Notes under the pieces: model-generated | Databases searched by the model: none | What the model saw: only the letters and a program-made list of their open reading frames with translations | What the model was told of the DNA's origin: nothing | In this document: positions 1 through 12,350 of the stretch, piece by piece | Layout: the number at the start of each line of letters is the position of its first letter | Numbering within the stretch: the first letter of the stretch is position 1 | Translations under genes and position numbers: made by a program | From: Armillaria gallica | Lineage: Eukaryota > Basidiomycota > Agaricomycetes > Agaricales > Physalacriaceae | Direction: 5' to 3' | Assembly: GCA_037576215.1 (NCBI GenBank) | Contig: JBANDB010000003.1 | Coordinates: 6,634,001 to 6,698,000 of the forward strand | Length of the DNA: 64,000 nt

Positions 1-937
1 GATACTGAAACCAGGCTTTCTCGGCCCAAGACCTAGCCACTCATAAGGGTGGAGGTACTCTGGAATTTCACGTTCCCTCGGTCATTGCTGTTGGCATCGC
101 TTTTGGTGAGGAGACCATTTTGTTTTCTTGCAGGTGTTTAATTAACACGCACCTATATTCTTAGTCACGAAAGTGCTCCTCTTCTTATATTGCTTCTCTA
201 TCAGAAACTCGAGCTCGCAGGTTCAGGTTCTTTGGCAGGATCATCGGAACGATCTCTTGATCAAGTATGTCGACTTGGTTGCCAGTAGCTAATATCTAAA
301 TTCTTGTTGGCAGTGGATTTGGTATCTTCACCAGTAGCGCTGGTGCCAAGCTCAGGTGGTGGATTGATCCTATGGGCGCCATTATCATTTCGTGTGTCGT
401 TATCGCTTCGTGGACATACACATCGTATAGTGCGTTCTCCTGCATGTCATCGCCTCTCCTACGCTCACGTGTTTTTCCAGTACAATTCGGCTACCTCGCT
501 GGAAAAGCTGCTCCTCATGAATTCAACCAGCTAGTCATCTACAAGACGCTCACTTTCAGTGACGAGATCAAGCAGATTGACTCGTGTAGGGCATATCATA
601 GCGGGGAGGTACGTGGCTCACCGTGTAAACATAGCTCGGCGACTCATTGCTCTCCTAGAAATTCCTCGTCGAAGTTGACGCAAGTTTCTTCCTATCTTAT
701 TAATTGAACGACATGGACTAATACCCAAAGAAGATCGTTATGCCCAGGGAGACGCCTCTCTGGAAATCGCATGACCTGAGCCAGGACCTCCAAGATAGAC
801 TGGAGACACTGCCGATGGTTGAGCGAGCGTTTGTCCAGTACGTGAAATAAAAAGGGTTTATTACTCATGTACTAACTCTTTATACAAGTGTCGACCACGA
901 AGTGTTACATAAACCTGAACATCGCAAATACGTCTAA
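1..937 (+). CDS. Manganese-type cation diffusion facilitator, copy 1 (3' part only; 5' end outside window)
   Basis: C-terminal half of a CDF metal/proton antiporter of the Mn group. The window opens inside an intron. I read exons at 15-105, 165-264, 314-429, 481-608, 659-679, 734-837 and 889-937 (TAA). Visible family marks are the membrane motif WWIDPMGAIIIS, whose DPxGA segment is typical of Mn-CDFs such as plant MTP8-11, and the cytosolic metal-binding-like domain with FLVEVDIVMP, VERAFVHVD and HKPEHRK near the end. Exon layout matches the complete copy at 4665-6486 exon for exon, including a GC-AG intron at 680-733. All exons seen are open. Expected role is moving Mn2+ (or a related divalent metal) out of the cytosol into an internal compartment; the substrate is inferred from motif class. 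Confidence 0.85.
680..733 (+). other. GC-AG intron of CDF copy 1
   Basis: The exon ends GTC GAA GTT GAC and the intron opens GCAAGT, the usual non-canonical GC donor consensus. It contains a GGACTAATAC branch-like site and ends AAG before ATC GTT ATG CCC. Only this cut gives the conserved EVDIVMP. The same intron is at 6230-6281 and 15296-15347. Confidence 0.75.
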
Positions 938-1442
938 TATTTAGCGCGAACGTGATGTACCTACCGTAAGAACAAATGACTCCTCTGGCTCTGTATTCGA
1001 AGTATCCGGTCGGTTCTAAGAATGATGCAGATATGTTCCTGAGATGGTTACGTGAAAGCCTGCGAAGTAGAAAGCGGTAACAATGAAACAAGATAAGGGG
1101 CCCTGGTCTGGCCTTGGCCTCTAGCCTCAAGATGCACGTAGTAATGTTACCAAGCCACACCAGTGACTGGCCACAATCAAAGAAATGGCCTCCGGACATG
1201 AAGTCGCGGACGGATTCTTTTGGTGTCTTTGTAAAAGATAAGGGATTGGCCAACACGCGGATAGTCATCAGTTGATTGAATTAAGTCGGTTGCAATTCCA
1301 AGTCGAAGTACGACATCCCGCTCAAGGGCAGCCCAACTCCGAGCACCGATAGCGAGATCTGAATATGTACGTACTTAGTCGCAAAGATAGCACATACACG
1401 TGTATTGTAGTCCGTCTTATGATACAATACTACTAAGTAATT

Positions 1443-2835
1443 TCACGACCAATCAATCTTTGGAAGGAGTTCTTTCATTCGAATATAGAACTCCACCCAC
1501 TGACTCCTTTTAAACACGCGCTCCGGGCAGAAAGCAGCGGAGACCTTTTGGAGCAAAGGCATGTTATTATTGATGCCTAAAAGCTCACCGGCAAAGAGAT
1601 AATCCAGATACCACCAGTTGTCCACTAAAAAGTCGATCTTGGATATATCCCACCTCGGATCCGTGACTGAGAACACGAGCACGATCTCTTGGATTAAGCA
1701 ATCTTGGCCGCAGGCCGTTTCGAAATTATGTGACCACCATTCCAAAGATGTCGCAGCGTCATCGGTGCTGTTGAGGTTGAAGACTACGCCTAACGATTCT
1801 ACGTGTTTGATGGGAAATGCTGGTCCTTCTGTGTTTGGTTGGTTTTCGTGGTCTCCTGGGAAAGAAGTGAAACATAGTCAACAACTCGAGAAACTCAATA
1901 GACAAAGACCCGCTGGGAATCAGACACGGAAGAGAACACTTGCGGAGATGAGGTTGCAGGCTGAGCAGCCAAGTCGAGATCTCCAACAAAGTATTGTTCA
2001 CGGAACCAGGAATATTTTCAAACTCAGGCGTGGAATACACCTCCAAGTTCTCTATCTTACCCAGGGAGATAGGGGACCCGGGACTGCGTAAAGCCTCCAT
2101 ACATAGCAAATCTGAAGCTTTGCACAATTCGAACACCACGGTCTCCACTTCGGCTGCGCTGTGCGAAATATGTAACGACACTAATTCGTCGTAGTCTGGA
2201 GTGAGTCTCTCTGTCTCGTACGGCCAATTTACGCGCTGGCATTCGTAATCTACCAAGGTTACGTTCCTGAGGAATAATGAGCGCAATGCCGGCGAAGACC
2301 GGATCAGAATGAGGAGGTTCTTGAGGTGATGGATGTGGATACTGTCCAGCATGAGGTAGGTGACAGGACGACCCAAAAGAGCGGCAGCGAATTTAGCCGA
2401 TACCATCGATAGATCGAAATTATCTAGTATAAGGGCCACCAGGTTGACGAGTTGGTCTAAGACGAGGTGTACAGTATGGTCCACCAGATGCGCAGTATTG
2501 TCCATGTGCTTCATTCGATGTCCTTGGCCCGCCTCAATTGCATCAGATACGTCTATATCCTTGTACGTGACGCATCGGACAAGTGTAGCAATGCCAGGGT
2601 TTGCTTGAATAAGATCGTAAAAATCCTTGCAGCGTTTTAGTTGGCTGGACAGGTCGGGGGATTGAGCGCGGATGGGTAGCGTGATCGCGTTGAAGGAATC
2701 TGGGAAAAAGTGACGCTGCGGTTGGCGACGGAGTGCTCTTGCCACTAGGGCACAGTTTTTAAGGTCGGAGTAGGGCTTGATGCGTGGTATTTCGTCGACG
2801 ATGGAGTCGATGAGCTCTTGCGGAAGGGACATCAT
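1443..2835 (-). CDS. F-box-like protein of unknown target
   Basis: The protein begins MMSLPQELIDSIVDEI and then has SDLKNCALVARALRRQPQRH, the N-terminal F-box-like pattern very common in Agaricomycetes. F-box proteins recruit substrates to SCF ubiquitin ligases. The remaining ~400 residues are leucine-rich but show no repeat I can name. The first open stretch covers 2835-1759. A second frame (ending ELLPKIDWS, stop at 1443) continues the protein and overlaps it near 1750-1880. The join needs either an intron whose donor I could not fix or a 1-nt frame change. A TATAAAAGG-like box lies about 150 bp upstream on this strand. The gene sits between two CDF copies with no obvious functional link. 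Confidence 0.65.
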
Positions 2836-4610
2836 CAGACAATGAACAGGTCCACTGCACAGTATTATCAGTGCGTGAGATGCCGATGAAGGCTTTAACG
2901 TACCAAAAGTATTAGTACTGATCCAAACTGGCCTCCTGGAACCGAAGGGTGAGAAATTGAACGTCGAGTGACGGAAGACACACCTTTTATATCAGTAATC
3001 TCGTATGTGTAGAACAAAGGCTTCAATGTTTGTGCTATCGCAACGGCTTAGTCAAGCATACAACAAAAAGAACCCTACGGGATACGAAGTTGTGTACCTG
3101 AAAGCCATTGTTTTCGAGCGTTGCAAAAAGCTCCCATTTGCCATGGCTTCTTTGTCAAAATTGGATGCGTCGAGGTACAGCCGCGGCGAGAACAGTCAGC
3201 CGACAGCTCAAAAAATCCTTTGTTCTAAGCTCGACAGAGGCTGACTGAAAAGAAGGTTAGGTGATTGTGACCTTTGATAACCTCTGATTTCGTACCGTAC
3301 TCCTTTAGACTTACATTGCATTGATACGTCCATATTGACATCCATCGGGCTCGTGATACATCATTATGCGAGCTGGAGCCTAAAGGAAGCCGTTGCTGTC
3401 TCTTGAGGGCACATATTGACTAGGACATAAAGTTCCTGCCTCGCGATCATCTACATCGTGTCCACCACCTAATAATAATGGGAGGATACTGATATGTATA
3501 CTCACGACTGATGATGGCGGTCGGGAACAAAGCGGACGGTCAGTAAAAAGCGCTCCGATTTGGACAACTGCTCACTTAACGCGATTTCGTGGCTCAATTC
3601 TGTTTTTGACCGAAAACCTGGACGTTGGGCTCTACGCCAACCCGACGTGATGCCGCTGTAGATTCTCTCTACGAACACTGAACAAACCCGACCCCTGACG
3701 ATATTATGCAATCAAATCAGAGAAAGAGAATAGTCTCTCATTTTGCACCACACGCAAATCTTCTCTTTTCAAATTCTTCCCAATGCTAGAAGACAACAGC
3801 TTTTTTGGAACTTTCGTTGTATTTTGTACCGCCATCCCTCAATCCACATTATATTCGTCTCTTCTGCTTTCCTTCAGATTCCTTTTGTTGGGCATTGATA
3901 ATGGCGCAAGCCAAGCGCTTAACCCCGAACAGAGCATCAAGGATTTGAGTAGTAATACCGACGCCTCGAGTGGGATGTCCTGAAACGGGCATTTTTCTTT
4001 GTTCTAATACTGTCCTTATAGATTTATGGAGGCTAAGAGTTATTCAGTTCTTGCCCAATTTCCCCTACGGCGTGTTGAAGACTCCTGCTCGTGGGGCAAA
4101 TCAACTTTGAGTCTTGACGGTTTCTAGACGTGAATTACGACAGTAGATTGTGTGAGAACTTGAACGCGGAAAGTTGAAACGCAGCGATAATAACTAACAG
4201 TACTGCATTCGGCGACGGACTATCGGAACGTCTGACACTAAACACGAAAAACTCGCGCACTTCTGTAAAATTTCGTGCGGCGGCCCTAAGTCCGTATTAT
4301 AATTCAGGTTGCTCAGGCTGCCGGATTCCCCTGGTCAAGGAACAACCTCCCACTACCCCTGTTATGGATGCACAGCCAAGCTCGCTCCACAACGGTAACG
4401 AAAGAGACCGGCCGTACCGGTGCTCTGGTTTGACCCGGCAGATCGGTAGGCTCTATTCACTTCAACGTCGAACCCGACGCTTTGGTACCAAGTTGAGCTC
4501 ATCCAGAAGTCAGCTTCGACATCCCTCAAGGCTCCCTCCCATTTTGCTTGTAACACCCAGAGGAATGCAGGCTATTATGCCAAGCATTTTGTTTTCGGGA
4601 ACTTGCGGAC
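2836..4610. other. Intergenic region, no gene recognised
   Basis: Only short unsupported reading frames are present. The left part carries a TATA-like element (2983-2993, minus strand) for the F-box-like gene; the right part is the upstream region of CDF copy 2. Confidence 0.5.
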
Positions 4611-4613
4611 AGG

Positions 4614-4620
4614 TATAAAA
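4614..4620 (+). promoter_or_regulatory. TATA box of CDF copy 2
   Basis: TATAAAA lies 45 nt before the ATG at 4665, the spacing expected for a TATA box with a very short 5' leader. Other promoter elements were not recognised. Confidence 0.55.
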
Positions 4621-4664
4621 ACGCGGCGGCAAAATTTCTCGGCTGCCCCACTTCTCCCCCATCG

Positions 4665-6486
4665 ATGTCTTCTACCAGCCCGACTCAGAAATCGAGCTCT
4701 TCGGGCAGCGCACCCTTGACGCCTCCTTTATCCCCCTCTCGCTCAGCACCCAAAGTCTCTGATGTAGAGAGCTCGCTGTCCGATAAGCCGGTCGACGATC
4801 CTTTCAGGCTGAGAGCAGCTCTGCGAGACCCAGATGATGTGGCTACCCTACGCAGGCGCTGGAACCCGCGGAAGCAGCGGCGCATCGGTAAGTTCTACGA
4901 GACGCAGAACGAGAAGATTGATGCGATGCTGAAGGTTTGCTTTCATGGTTCTGAGCCGTTATTGTATGATAAAAATTTCTCCTCGTCGTGTGTAGACCAT
5001 GGAGAGCCACGCTCAGGAAGGGGAAGAGGGCACGAGGGAAAGCGCCTTGAAGGTATGTTTTTTTTTTACGCAACACGGTAGTACTGAAAGAACGTGGCTG
5101 ATGATCTGGGCGAGTGCAGGTCAAAATCGCCGTATACGCTTCGTTCATCGCGAACTGCATATTGTCCATTCTGCAGCTCTACGCTGCTATATCATCTCTA
5201 TCCCTATCTTTCTTCGCTAGTGAGTCCCAGGACATATCTTTTCCCGGATAGTTTGCCGATGTTCGTCACATAGCTGCTGCGGATTCCGTCTTTGACCCAG
5301 CTGCGAATCTGCTCTTGAACCAGCTCCATCGTAAATCGAAGCGCGTGGACTTTGATAAATATCCTGGCGTATGTGCTGTCACATCCGGGCGAGCCCCTTG
5401 TTGATTAATTCGCTCCATCAGGGTGGCGCTCGGCTCACAACAATCGGCAATATCGTTTATTCGTTCGCTATGCTTTCCGTCAGCATCCTCCTGGTGGTAC
5501 GTCTAGAGGCTTCCCAACATGCATTCTATGACCAATAAGGGTACTGGCTCTAGGCCTTCTCGATCCAAGACCTAACGACACATAAGGACGGAGACACTCT
5601 GGATTTCAACGTTCCGTCGGTCATCGCTGTCGGCGTCGCTTTCGGTGAAGAGACTACCCTAATTTTTCCCGAGTGTTTTGTTAACATACAAATGCAAACG
5701 CGTCCCTAGTCACGAAAGTTCTCCTCTTTTTGTACTGTTTCTCAATCCGCAATTCAAGCTCGCAGGTCCAGGTCCTTTGGGAGGATCACCGAAACGACCT
5801 CTTGATCAAGTAAGCACCATTTCTTTTTGTCGAGCAACCAATACATCTCATTTCGCATTCTAGTGGTTTTGGTATCCTCACCAGTAGTGCCGGTGCCAAG
5901 CTGAAGTGGTGGATCGATCCTATGGGTGCTATCATTATCTCATGCGTCATTATCGTTTCATGGACATACACATCATATAGTGCGTTCCCTCTCATGGCTT
6001 TCGATCTCACACTCTCATATGCTTTGACAGTACAATTCGGCTACCTCGCTGGCAAAGCTGCTCCCCATGAATTTACGCAGTTGGTCATATACAAGACGCT
6101 CATGTTCAGCGAAGAGATTAAGCAGATTGACTCTTGTAGGGCTTATCATAGTGGAGAGGTAAGTGTATCAACACGCAGGCATCTTTCGGCGACTCACTGC
6201 TCCTTCAGAAATTCCTTGTCGAAGTCGACGCAAGTTTTCCGATCACTTTAATTGAGCGATGTGGACTGATACCTATAAAAGATCGTTATGCCCAGTGACA
6301 CACCTCTATGGAAATCGCATGACCTGAGTCAGGACCTCCAAGATAAGCTTGAGACGCTGCCGATGGTTGAGCGAGCGTTTGTTCAGTACGTGAAATAGGA
6401 AACTGTTGGCTGCTCCTGTACTGATTCGTCCCGCCAGCGTTGACCATGAAGTGTCACACAAACCTGAACATCGCAAATATGCCTGA
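4665..6486 (+). CDS. Manganese-type cation diffusion facilitator, complete copy 2
   Basis: Twelve exons (4665-4934, 4996-5052, 5120-5219, 5274-5368, 5422-5496, 5554-5644, 5710-5809, 5864-5979, 6031-6158, 6209-6229, 6282-6385, 6438-6486) give an open 401-residue protein. The N-terminus is Ser/Pro-rich and cytosolic. Membrane helices follow (VKIAVYASFIANCILSILQL onward). The family's two DxxxD-type sites appear as DSVFDPAAN, followed by LHRKSKRVDFDKYPGG, and as WWIDPMGA. The C-terminal domain has EIKQIDSCRAYHSGE, FLVEVDIVMP, VERAFVHVDHE and HKPEHRKYA. These resemble plant MTP11 and the Mn-CDF branch, so manganese export or sequestration is the likely role (inferred). A TATA box sits 45 nt upstream. 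The tenth intron (6230-6281) is GC-AG. Confidence 0.9.
6230..6281 (+). other. GC-AG intron of CDF copy 2
   Basis: Opens GCAAGT after GAA GTC GAC and ends AAAAG before ATC GTT ATG. GGACTGATAC near the 3' end is a good branch site. A GT donor that keeps the frame was not found. Confidence 0.75.
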
Positions 6487-8500
6487 TACACGGCACCGGA
6501 TGCGATATCCTACCAAAATGATAGTATATGAATTCAGTATGCTTTCGATTCCTATTATTTTCTGGAAACCCAGTAGGTCATATGCGGCATGGTTAGGCAT
6601 TTGCCGAGGCCCCAAAAGGCCATTCAAGTCGTTACCATATTCTCGCTACCTTTGGTAGTGGGATATGGTACGCATCACCTAAACACCGCTACTTTTGTAC
6701 AATGAATATTGAAGCCGGAGTTCTCACGATATTTCTTATTCCTTTAACAGAATTCTTCTTTTGAGGGGAAGAACAAAATGCCAACATCACTGTCAGTCTA
6801 CGAAGACTTCCTTGAAGTGGCCACGTACCATGGACTTCGACGCTCTACTCCTATCCGACAGATGTTGGGAAACTGAGGATATCAGAGGAGTACTTAAGCT
6901 AGCTTGTTGATGTCGAGATGCTCGAATCGGAACGAAGGCTAGCGAAGACCCTGACGGCAAACAGTGCAGAAACAATGAAGGACAAAAGCACGCACTTTCA
7001 AAAATTATACCGATCCTCCAATACTTATCATGGTTCATCGTGCAATGCATCGCTGGAGCCATTCAGTGTCTCCCGATCACGCTCCTTGAAATGATGGCGC
7101 TTGCATTCAGTATCATGACTTACTGCTTGTGCCAGGTAGCATGAGCCACTCAACGTTAAGTATCATATATCTTTGGATCCGTTGAACTTAGAAGCGAATT
7201 CGTACGAACGTTGGCAACAAAAAGTTACAAAGAATATGCTTTCCCAATGGCTTCCTCGGGGGATCTTTCGATAGATAGGGTAGGAGGTTTGTCGGTACGG
7301 GTTTCCTGTGTGGTATAGACTTTCATTTTGGGTCAACAGAAGGACGTAACATTAGAGGCGGCGCCTATCTACTTACTTTTCGGAGGTATCGCTGAGTCGA
7401 CGCCCGTTGTGATCGGTTTGTGCGGGACCATTGTTCTCCATACTGCGCGGCTTGGTCATTCATGATTCTACGAAGTTCATCTCCACAGAGAGTCCCGGAT
7501 GCCTCCGACTGCTGACTAATGAGGATCAATGATGATGCGCACCGCCGCCGATTCCAACTCCTACCATCAGTCTCTGCGTAGTACGTACCTCTTTGGTTCC
7601 GTCCAAATTTACTTTACATACGGTAAGATTGAAGGTCTTGTGATTCTTCATAGCTTAGCCTTTTCCAGACTAAGGATGGTGCGCGAGTTCTTTCAAATGA
7701 AGAGGACGCATGCCAAGCCATTTCAAGTGAAGGAAACGAGATTCTTCACCAGGACAAGTGAAAACGACGACAGATTCATTTCCGTAAATAACGACGAATC
7801 CGAATTTTGATTGCCATCTGCACGGTCATTTGACTACAATCCATATGTCGAGAGGTCTCGTGGATGAAATTTTCCATGGGGACTACCAGCGCATACCACG
7901 GTGCCGACTCTTGTCATAATCGTATGGGAGATCGTATCTTCATGTCTATTTATAGACCCACCCACGTTTGTGCTTCGAAAACTTGACCTTTGGGTATCCG
8001 ATGCTTTCCTGTCTTCATCATAGTATCCTTCATCTAGTGAGCTTTAATGTTACTACCGCATAACCCAGATCGAGGAACTGACTTCAAATAACAGTAGTAC
8101 GTTCCCTATGTTTGCACACCAAAGGTCGTAGTTCTTGGGATATTCACCTTACGCGTTTCCATCTCACCATTTCCATCCTCTTGTGCGTGATCTTTGCACT
8201 GAGAACGCCCTGAGCACCATCGGAGAATCCTTGGCGACGTGCTGCGACCGCTTTTGTGTTCTCGTATTGGCGACTCTGTTAGTCAGGACCTCGATTTTTC
8301 TCCGCACTTTGGATGGAGCCAAGAAGATTGCCTCGGCTGACAATGTAAAGCCTTGATGCTGAAACTTTGACACCGGTAAATTTTCAGGCTGGCCTTCGCA
8401 CCATCATTCGACTGCGCCCCTTTTTCTATCATCACAGATCACCTTGGTGGTGACCCCACGCTGATGCGCAACCCCACAAAAAAATCCGAGTCTCTCCGGA
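6487..8500. other. Two-kilobase stretch without a recognisable gene
   Basis: Short open frames occur on both strands, the longest about 90 codons (7529-7810, plus), but none shows a recognisable domain, a conserved motif or convincing splicing. No repeat structure was noticed. Confidence 0.45.
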
Positions 8501-10448
8501 ATGCCAGCAAAGAAGATACTTGAAAGAAGGTATTTGAAAGAGGCTCCTACAGAGGTGCTGTCTCTGTACTTGGACCGTACTTCATACACAATGGCTGCCA
8601 TACTTCTCCTCGCTGAAACCGATAAAATCGTTCGTCGCAAAGATGTCGGTCGAACAGTTCTCCATTGTCTACACGGCCTTCACTCCATCGAAACCGCTCT
8701 CTCTGTCTTTCATTCCTTCATTTCCGGGATGTACAATCATGCCCAACCATCCTCAGATGTCCTCGCATTGTTCGATCCGCATGTAGGCGATTGTGCTTGC
8801 CACATGCGTGCTCAGATGCTCTGGGATCTCATCGAGTACGTCTCCTCCTCCCCGGAGAAGAGGAAATTCCTTGAGCAAGCGGTTCAGTTACTCAGGGAGA
8901 GTAGACTGAAAACTGCTATTCTCTTACAAAAACTTGCAAAGACCAACGGGAACACCTCCCCTTTAGGCTTTGCACCTATCATCACGCTATCCGACATATT
9001 TCAGAAGATCGGATTCCGTACGTTCATGACGTTGGTTGACGCCAACTCGAATCCTTCTGGGACAAATACGCCAGCAGCGGAAGCACCCTTCGTTGGCCCT
9101 GGCACAAACACTGAGGGTAATGCCCTCTCCGGATTGGACGCTATCGTTGACAGGTCCTTCTCACCTATTGAATCTTCCTCCTCCGACACCTCCAGTTGTT
9201 CATCTTCCTCCAGTCGCAGTCACCGCTCGATCACCGTCGACGTGAGCTGGGACCCCGCCGATGCCTGGTCTGTCGTTCGTTTCTTAACATTTTCACATCT
9301 ACTCTCGATTCCGAAGAGGGTGATTTTCAAGCCCGGTCCTCCCGCTGGCATGATCATTCGGGTCGAACCTTTACTTTCTTACACCGAGACTGAAGCGGCA
9401 CTGGAGGCGCTTAACCTGTTAGAGGGTGTGTCGCTATCCAGCCTTATTCGTCCAGGAGACAGGGCGAAGAAGACGGCGCTCGTCAACGAGTGCGAGACCA
9501 TGCAAATATATATTTCCCAAATGTCAGTAAGTTGGATGAAGAAAGTTACGGTCGCATTAAGCCTCAGTGCAGCAGTTCAGAGGTCAGCATTATATTTTGA
9601 TTATAATTTCATCCTGACTTTGTTTCTCCAGGCTGTGCGGCAATTACGCTGCTCGTAACACTCGTCAAATTGCTTGCGTTTCTTCTTACCTATCTATCCT
9701 GCCTATCCGTGTGGCTTGGCTGATGAAGGGTGTACCCATTCTCGTCGCAATTGAGCGATTTTGCTCGGATGGTAAGCCAGCCGTCCTTTCCCATTACCTG
9801 ATATCTCACTCCCTTCTCCCAGGCTATCATATCATATTTCATCGCGTCACCCGGAACCCCGATGCTTGGGACGAATATAAGTCCGTCAAAGACCAAGACA
9901 TTACAGCAACAGGCAATGCCAACTGGTTCGATATCACTCCTGTCTCCCACGACGAAGTAATCTCGTCTTCATGGGCTGGACAGCCCCATGTTGTTCTCAT
10001 CGCTGTCTCCACGGATGGCGACCTTGAAGATTTTTACGGTCGACTGACTCATAATAGCCCATCTTGCCCAGGATCCAGTCAACCGCATAACAGACCCTGT
10101 CGGGAGATCGAGAATTATACCAACATCGTTCAAAAGGCCAACTTTTCCCAGCTCCTCATGCTAGTATTCGCGCAACATGAACAGTTTCCTTTTCCATTGC
10201 GAAGCCAGCAAGACGGGTACGAATACGTCGCTGACTGCATCAGGGAGGAGCTTGGTGAGGAAGCGCGCAGACTTTTCATGAAAACATGTTTGGAGGCATA
10301 TGAATGTGGAACAGGCAGATCCACAAAGACCTACTCGTTTCAACACGTGTACCTAGAGCTTCCCGGTGTTGTCGGAAGGCAGGTGAAGAGCATGATGGAT
10401 CGAAAGGAGAAACCTCTTCTCGGTTTCGGGCGAGAACTGTCGAGATGA
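8501..10448 (+). CDS. Unrecognised protein, two or more exons
   Basis: The ATG at 8501 opens a long frame of about 340 codons with good codon character (VLSLYLDRTSYTMAAILLLA, later a serine-rich stretch near 9165-9225, then WDPADAWSVVRFL and GVSLSSLIRPGDRAKK). It reaches a GTAAGT donor near 9526. Coding resumes before 9711 and runs to the TGA at 10448 with a clear GTAAGC...CAG intron at 9771-9822 (CSD joined to GYHIIFHRVTRNPDAWDEY). The joins between about 9526 and 9711 are not settled. I do not recognise a domain. A membrane helix is not obvious. The gene lies between the CDF array and the family block. Confidence 0.55.
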
Positions 10449-10761
10449 TGGAGACGCCAAGTGACAAGGAAGTCGCAGTCAGGGGAGGGATACTTTGTCA
10501 ATTTGTCTTTAGTGCATAGAGGGATCAATTAAAATCGTCGTGAGGTCTGTTTGCCACAATGATACGTCCGATAATAGGGAAGACGCTCTGTCAGGACAAT
10601 TAATGGTCTTGAAACCGCTTTCGCGTTCGTAGAACAGCTACGAATGTCCAAAAAATGATGCAATATGCTCCTGATCGATGGTATACATGTGTCGTGATAG
10701 AGTGACTAGATAAATAGGTGATGCGATGCTAGAAAGTGGCAACAATGTGAACAAACAACAT

Positions 10762-11943
10762 CTATAAGCGAAACTGGAGACCATAAGCGACAACCAGTCG
10801 TAGAAGAGGCCGCTGGTCCTCCGGCTGACGTTCAATGACAGCCTTGTAAACCGACTCCCCTACATTGGCGGGATGAGCAGTACGATCGCCCTCGGTACGG
10901 GCATCGTTTGGTCTGACGGTAAAATGCCGGAGCACATCGTCCGACATGTCCCTAGTGTCAGTATCGTCACAGTTGGCGAGGAGACTCCGCGCTGTGGCTA
11001 GCCGCTCGGCGTTGTCGGCACACTGTGCAAGACGGGCCCGCCAAGCACGGGACCACTCCCCTGCAGATTGAGGAAGAAAATCAACTGAGGGGGGAATGTT
11101 GGCAAGGCGAGCTAGTCTCGCCTGGCCACAGTCGAGGATATGACGCAGACGGATACGATCCATGTATTCCGTGTCTTTCTAAGGCCAAAGGAATTGTTTG
11201 TTTAATATGTGCGGAATGAGATGAAATACACTCACGTCGGACAGCCAGCCATGTATATCTTCGTATCCACGCTCAACCATTGCGATCCGTCCCTGTAAGA
11301 CGACCGTCTGAGTCTTCAGCTCGGCTATTTGTCGGTCTTTGTTTTCTCCTTCCTCTGTCAATTTCTCAACCTGCTCCCTGAGATCCTCATTATCCTCCTC
11401 CACCACCGCGACCCTCTGCTGCAAAGCATCTAGCTTCAAGTTGCTGTCCTTCCGAAGGTCTTCTTTGAAGGCTTCCAACTTTGATTCGGAAGCCTTCTGA
11501 AAGGCCTCGAACATTGCTAGAACATCGGGGGGGACTGTGGCATGGGTATGACTAGCATGCGGCTGATACTGGGGAGGCATTTCGCTAGGAGCGGGTACAA
11601 AGACGATACCGCTGGCAGTCGGATGTGAGCACACCGTCTTGACCTTCGCAGTGTCTTTGGGTTCCTCCAAGGGCACCATCGTATTCTCTGTATGGAATTT
11701 GCAATGAAAAACGCTACAATAACAATGAAAAATGTACTAACCCGAAACAAAGACTGTTGGACTACCAAACTGTTCTCGATTCTCCACTGCAGCATCTAAC
11801 TTGACATAATCGGCAGCAGCAGCCTTGAGTTGCCTCATAGTGCAGTTCTCTTTCACGTAGCCAGTCCTAGAAGTATGGACAGTGTGGAAAATGAAGGGTT
11901 TGGCCAAGTGGGAAGAGGTAGAGCTGGTGGAGATGATCGACAT
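10762..11943 (-). CDS. Coiled-coil family member A (function unknown)
   Basis: Three exons (11742-11943, 11236-11687, 10762-11178) give 356 residues. The N-terminal module has KPFIFHTVHTSRTGYVKEN, QLKAAAADYVK and VFVSG. A second module has KVKTVCSHPTASGIVFVPA. A long heptad coiled coil follows (about residues 140-215: KLEAFKEDLRKDSN, VEEDNEDLREQVEKL) ending GYEDIHGWLSD at a splice junction. The last exon is Arg/Ala-rich (RLRHILDCGQARLARLAN, SRAWRARLAQCADNAERL) and ends GLQFRL. Exons 1 and 2 have the same lengths as in member D (202 and 452 nt), in inverted orientation. No domain is recognised. Absence of a signal peptide or membrane segment suggests a soluble, multimeric protein; this is inference. 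Confidence 0.7.
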
Positions 11944-12129
11944 GATGGTGGGCGCTGGAGCAGGGGAGCCGGCATTTGCCGGTCATCTGACCAACGACCG
12001 TGAGCGACGCGGACCATTCAAGTGCTCACGCCGCCGCGTGGTGTCATACTGAGTCAGAGTATACTGCTTTCGTATACATGTACAGTGTTGAGTCGAGTGA
12101 AACCAGATCAGAAACTAGAAAGCAATCAA

Positions 12130-12350
12130 GTGGAACTCTACTGCAGGAGCACAATTTAGGAGGGAAAAAGGACCTTGAAGGGGTTTATTTTGCTCGACCC
12201 GTTCAAGTTAAAATCTAGTCAGTAAAACAAGATGAAAGCTTTATCCCTTTTGGGCTTTACAACAGCATTGACACAACATCTTGTTTTAAAGCTCTCAGGA
12301 TTAGGGCTGGAAATTTTTATTCCGGAAACAGAAACCTTTGAATAAGGTTT
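12130..12350 (+). repeat. Inverted flank copy 1 (upstream of member A)
   Basis: The segment shares many blocks (CTTGAAGGGGTTTATTTTG, GAAAGCTTTATCCCTT, CTTTACAACAG, CTTGTTTTAAAGCT) with the reverse complement of 16270-16480. Both lie about 200-430 bp upstream of the start codons of A and D, so the duplicated unit included upstream sequence as well as the gene. Confidence 0.65.

Noticed and set aside
861..1268. 135-codon minus-strand frame across the end of CDF copy 1
   Set aside because: Antisense to the last transporter exon and its 3' flank; no motif and no splice logic.
6793..7062. 89-codon minus-strand frame
   Set aside because: No known motif, no ATG-context or intron support; likely chance.
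7529..7810. 93-codon plus-strand frame after the CDF gene
   Set aside because: It has an ATG pair but no homology or conserved motif, so I left it inside the gap description.
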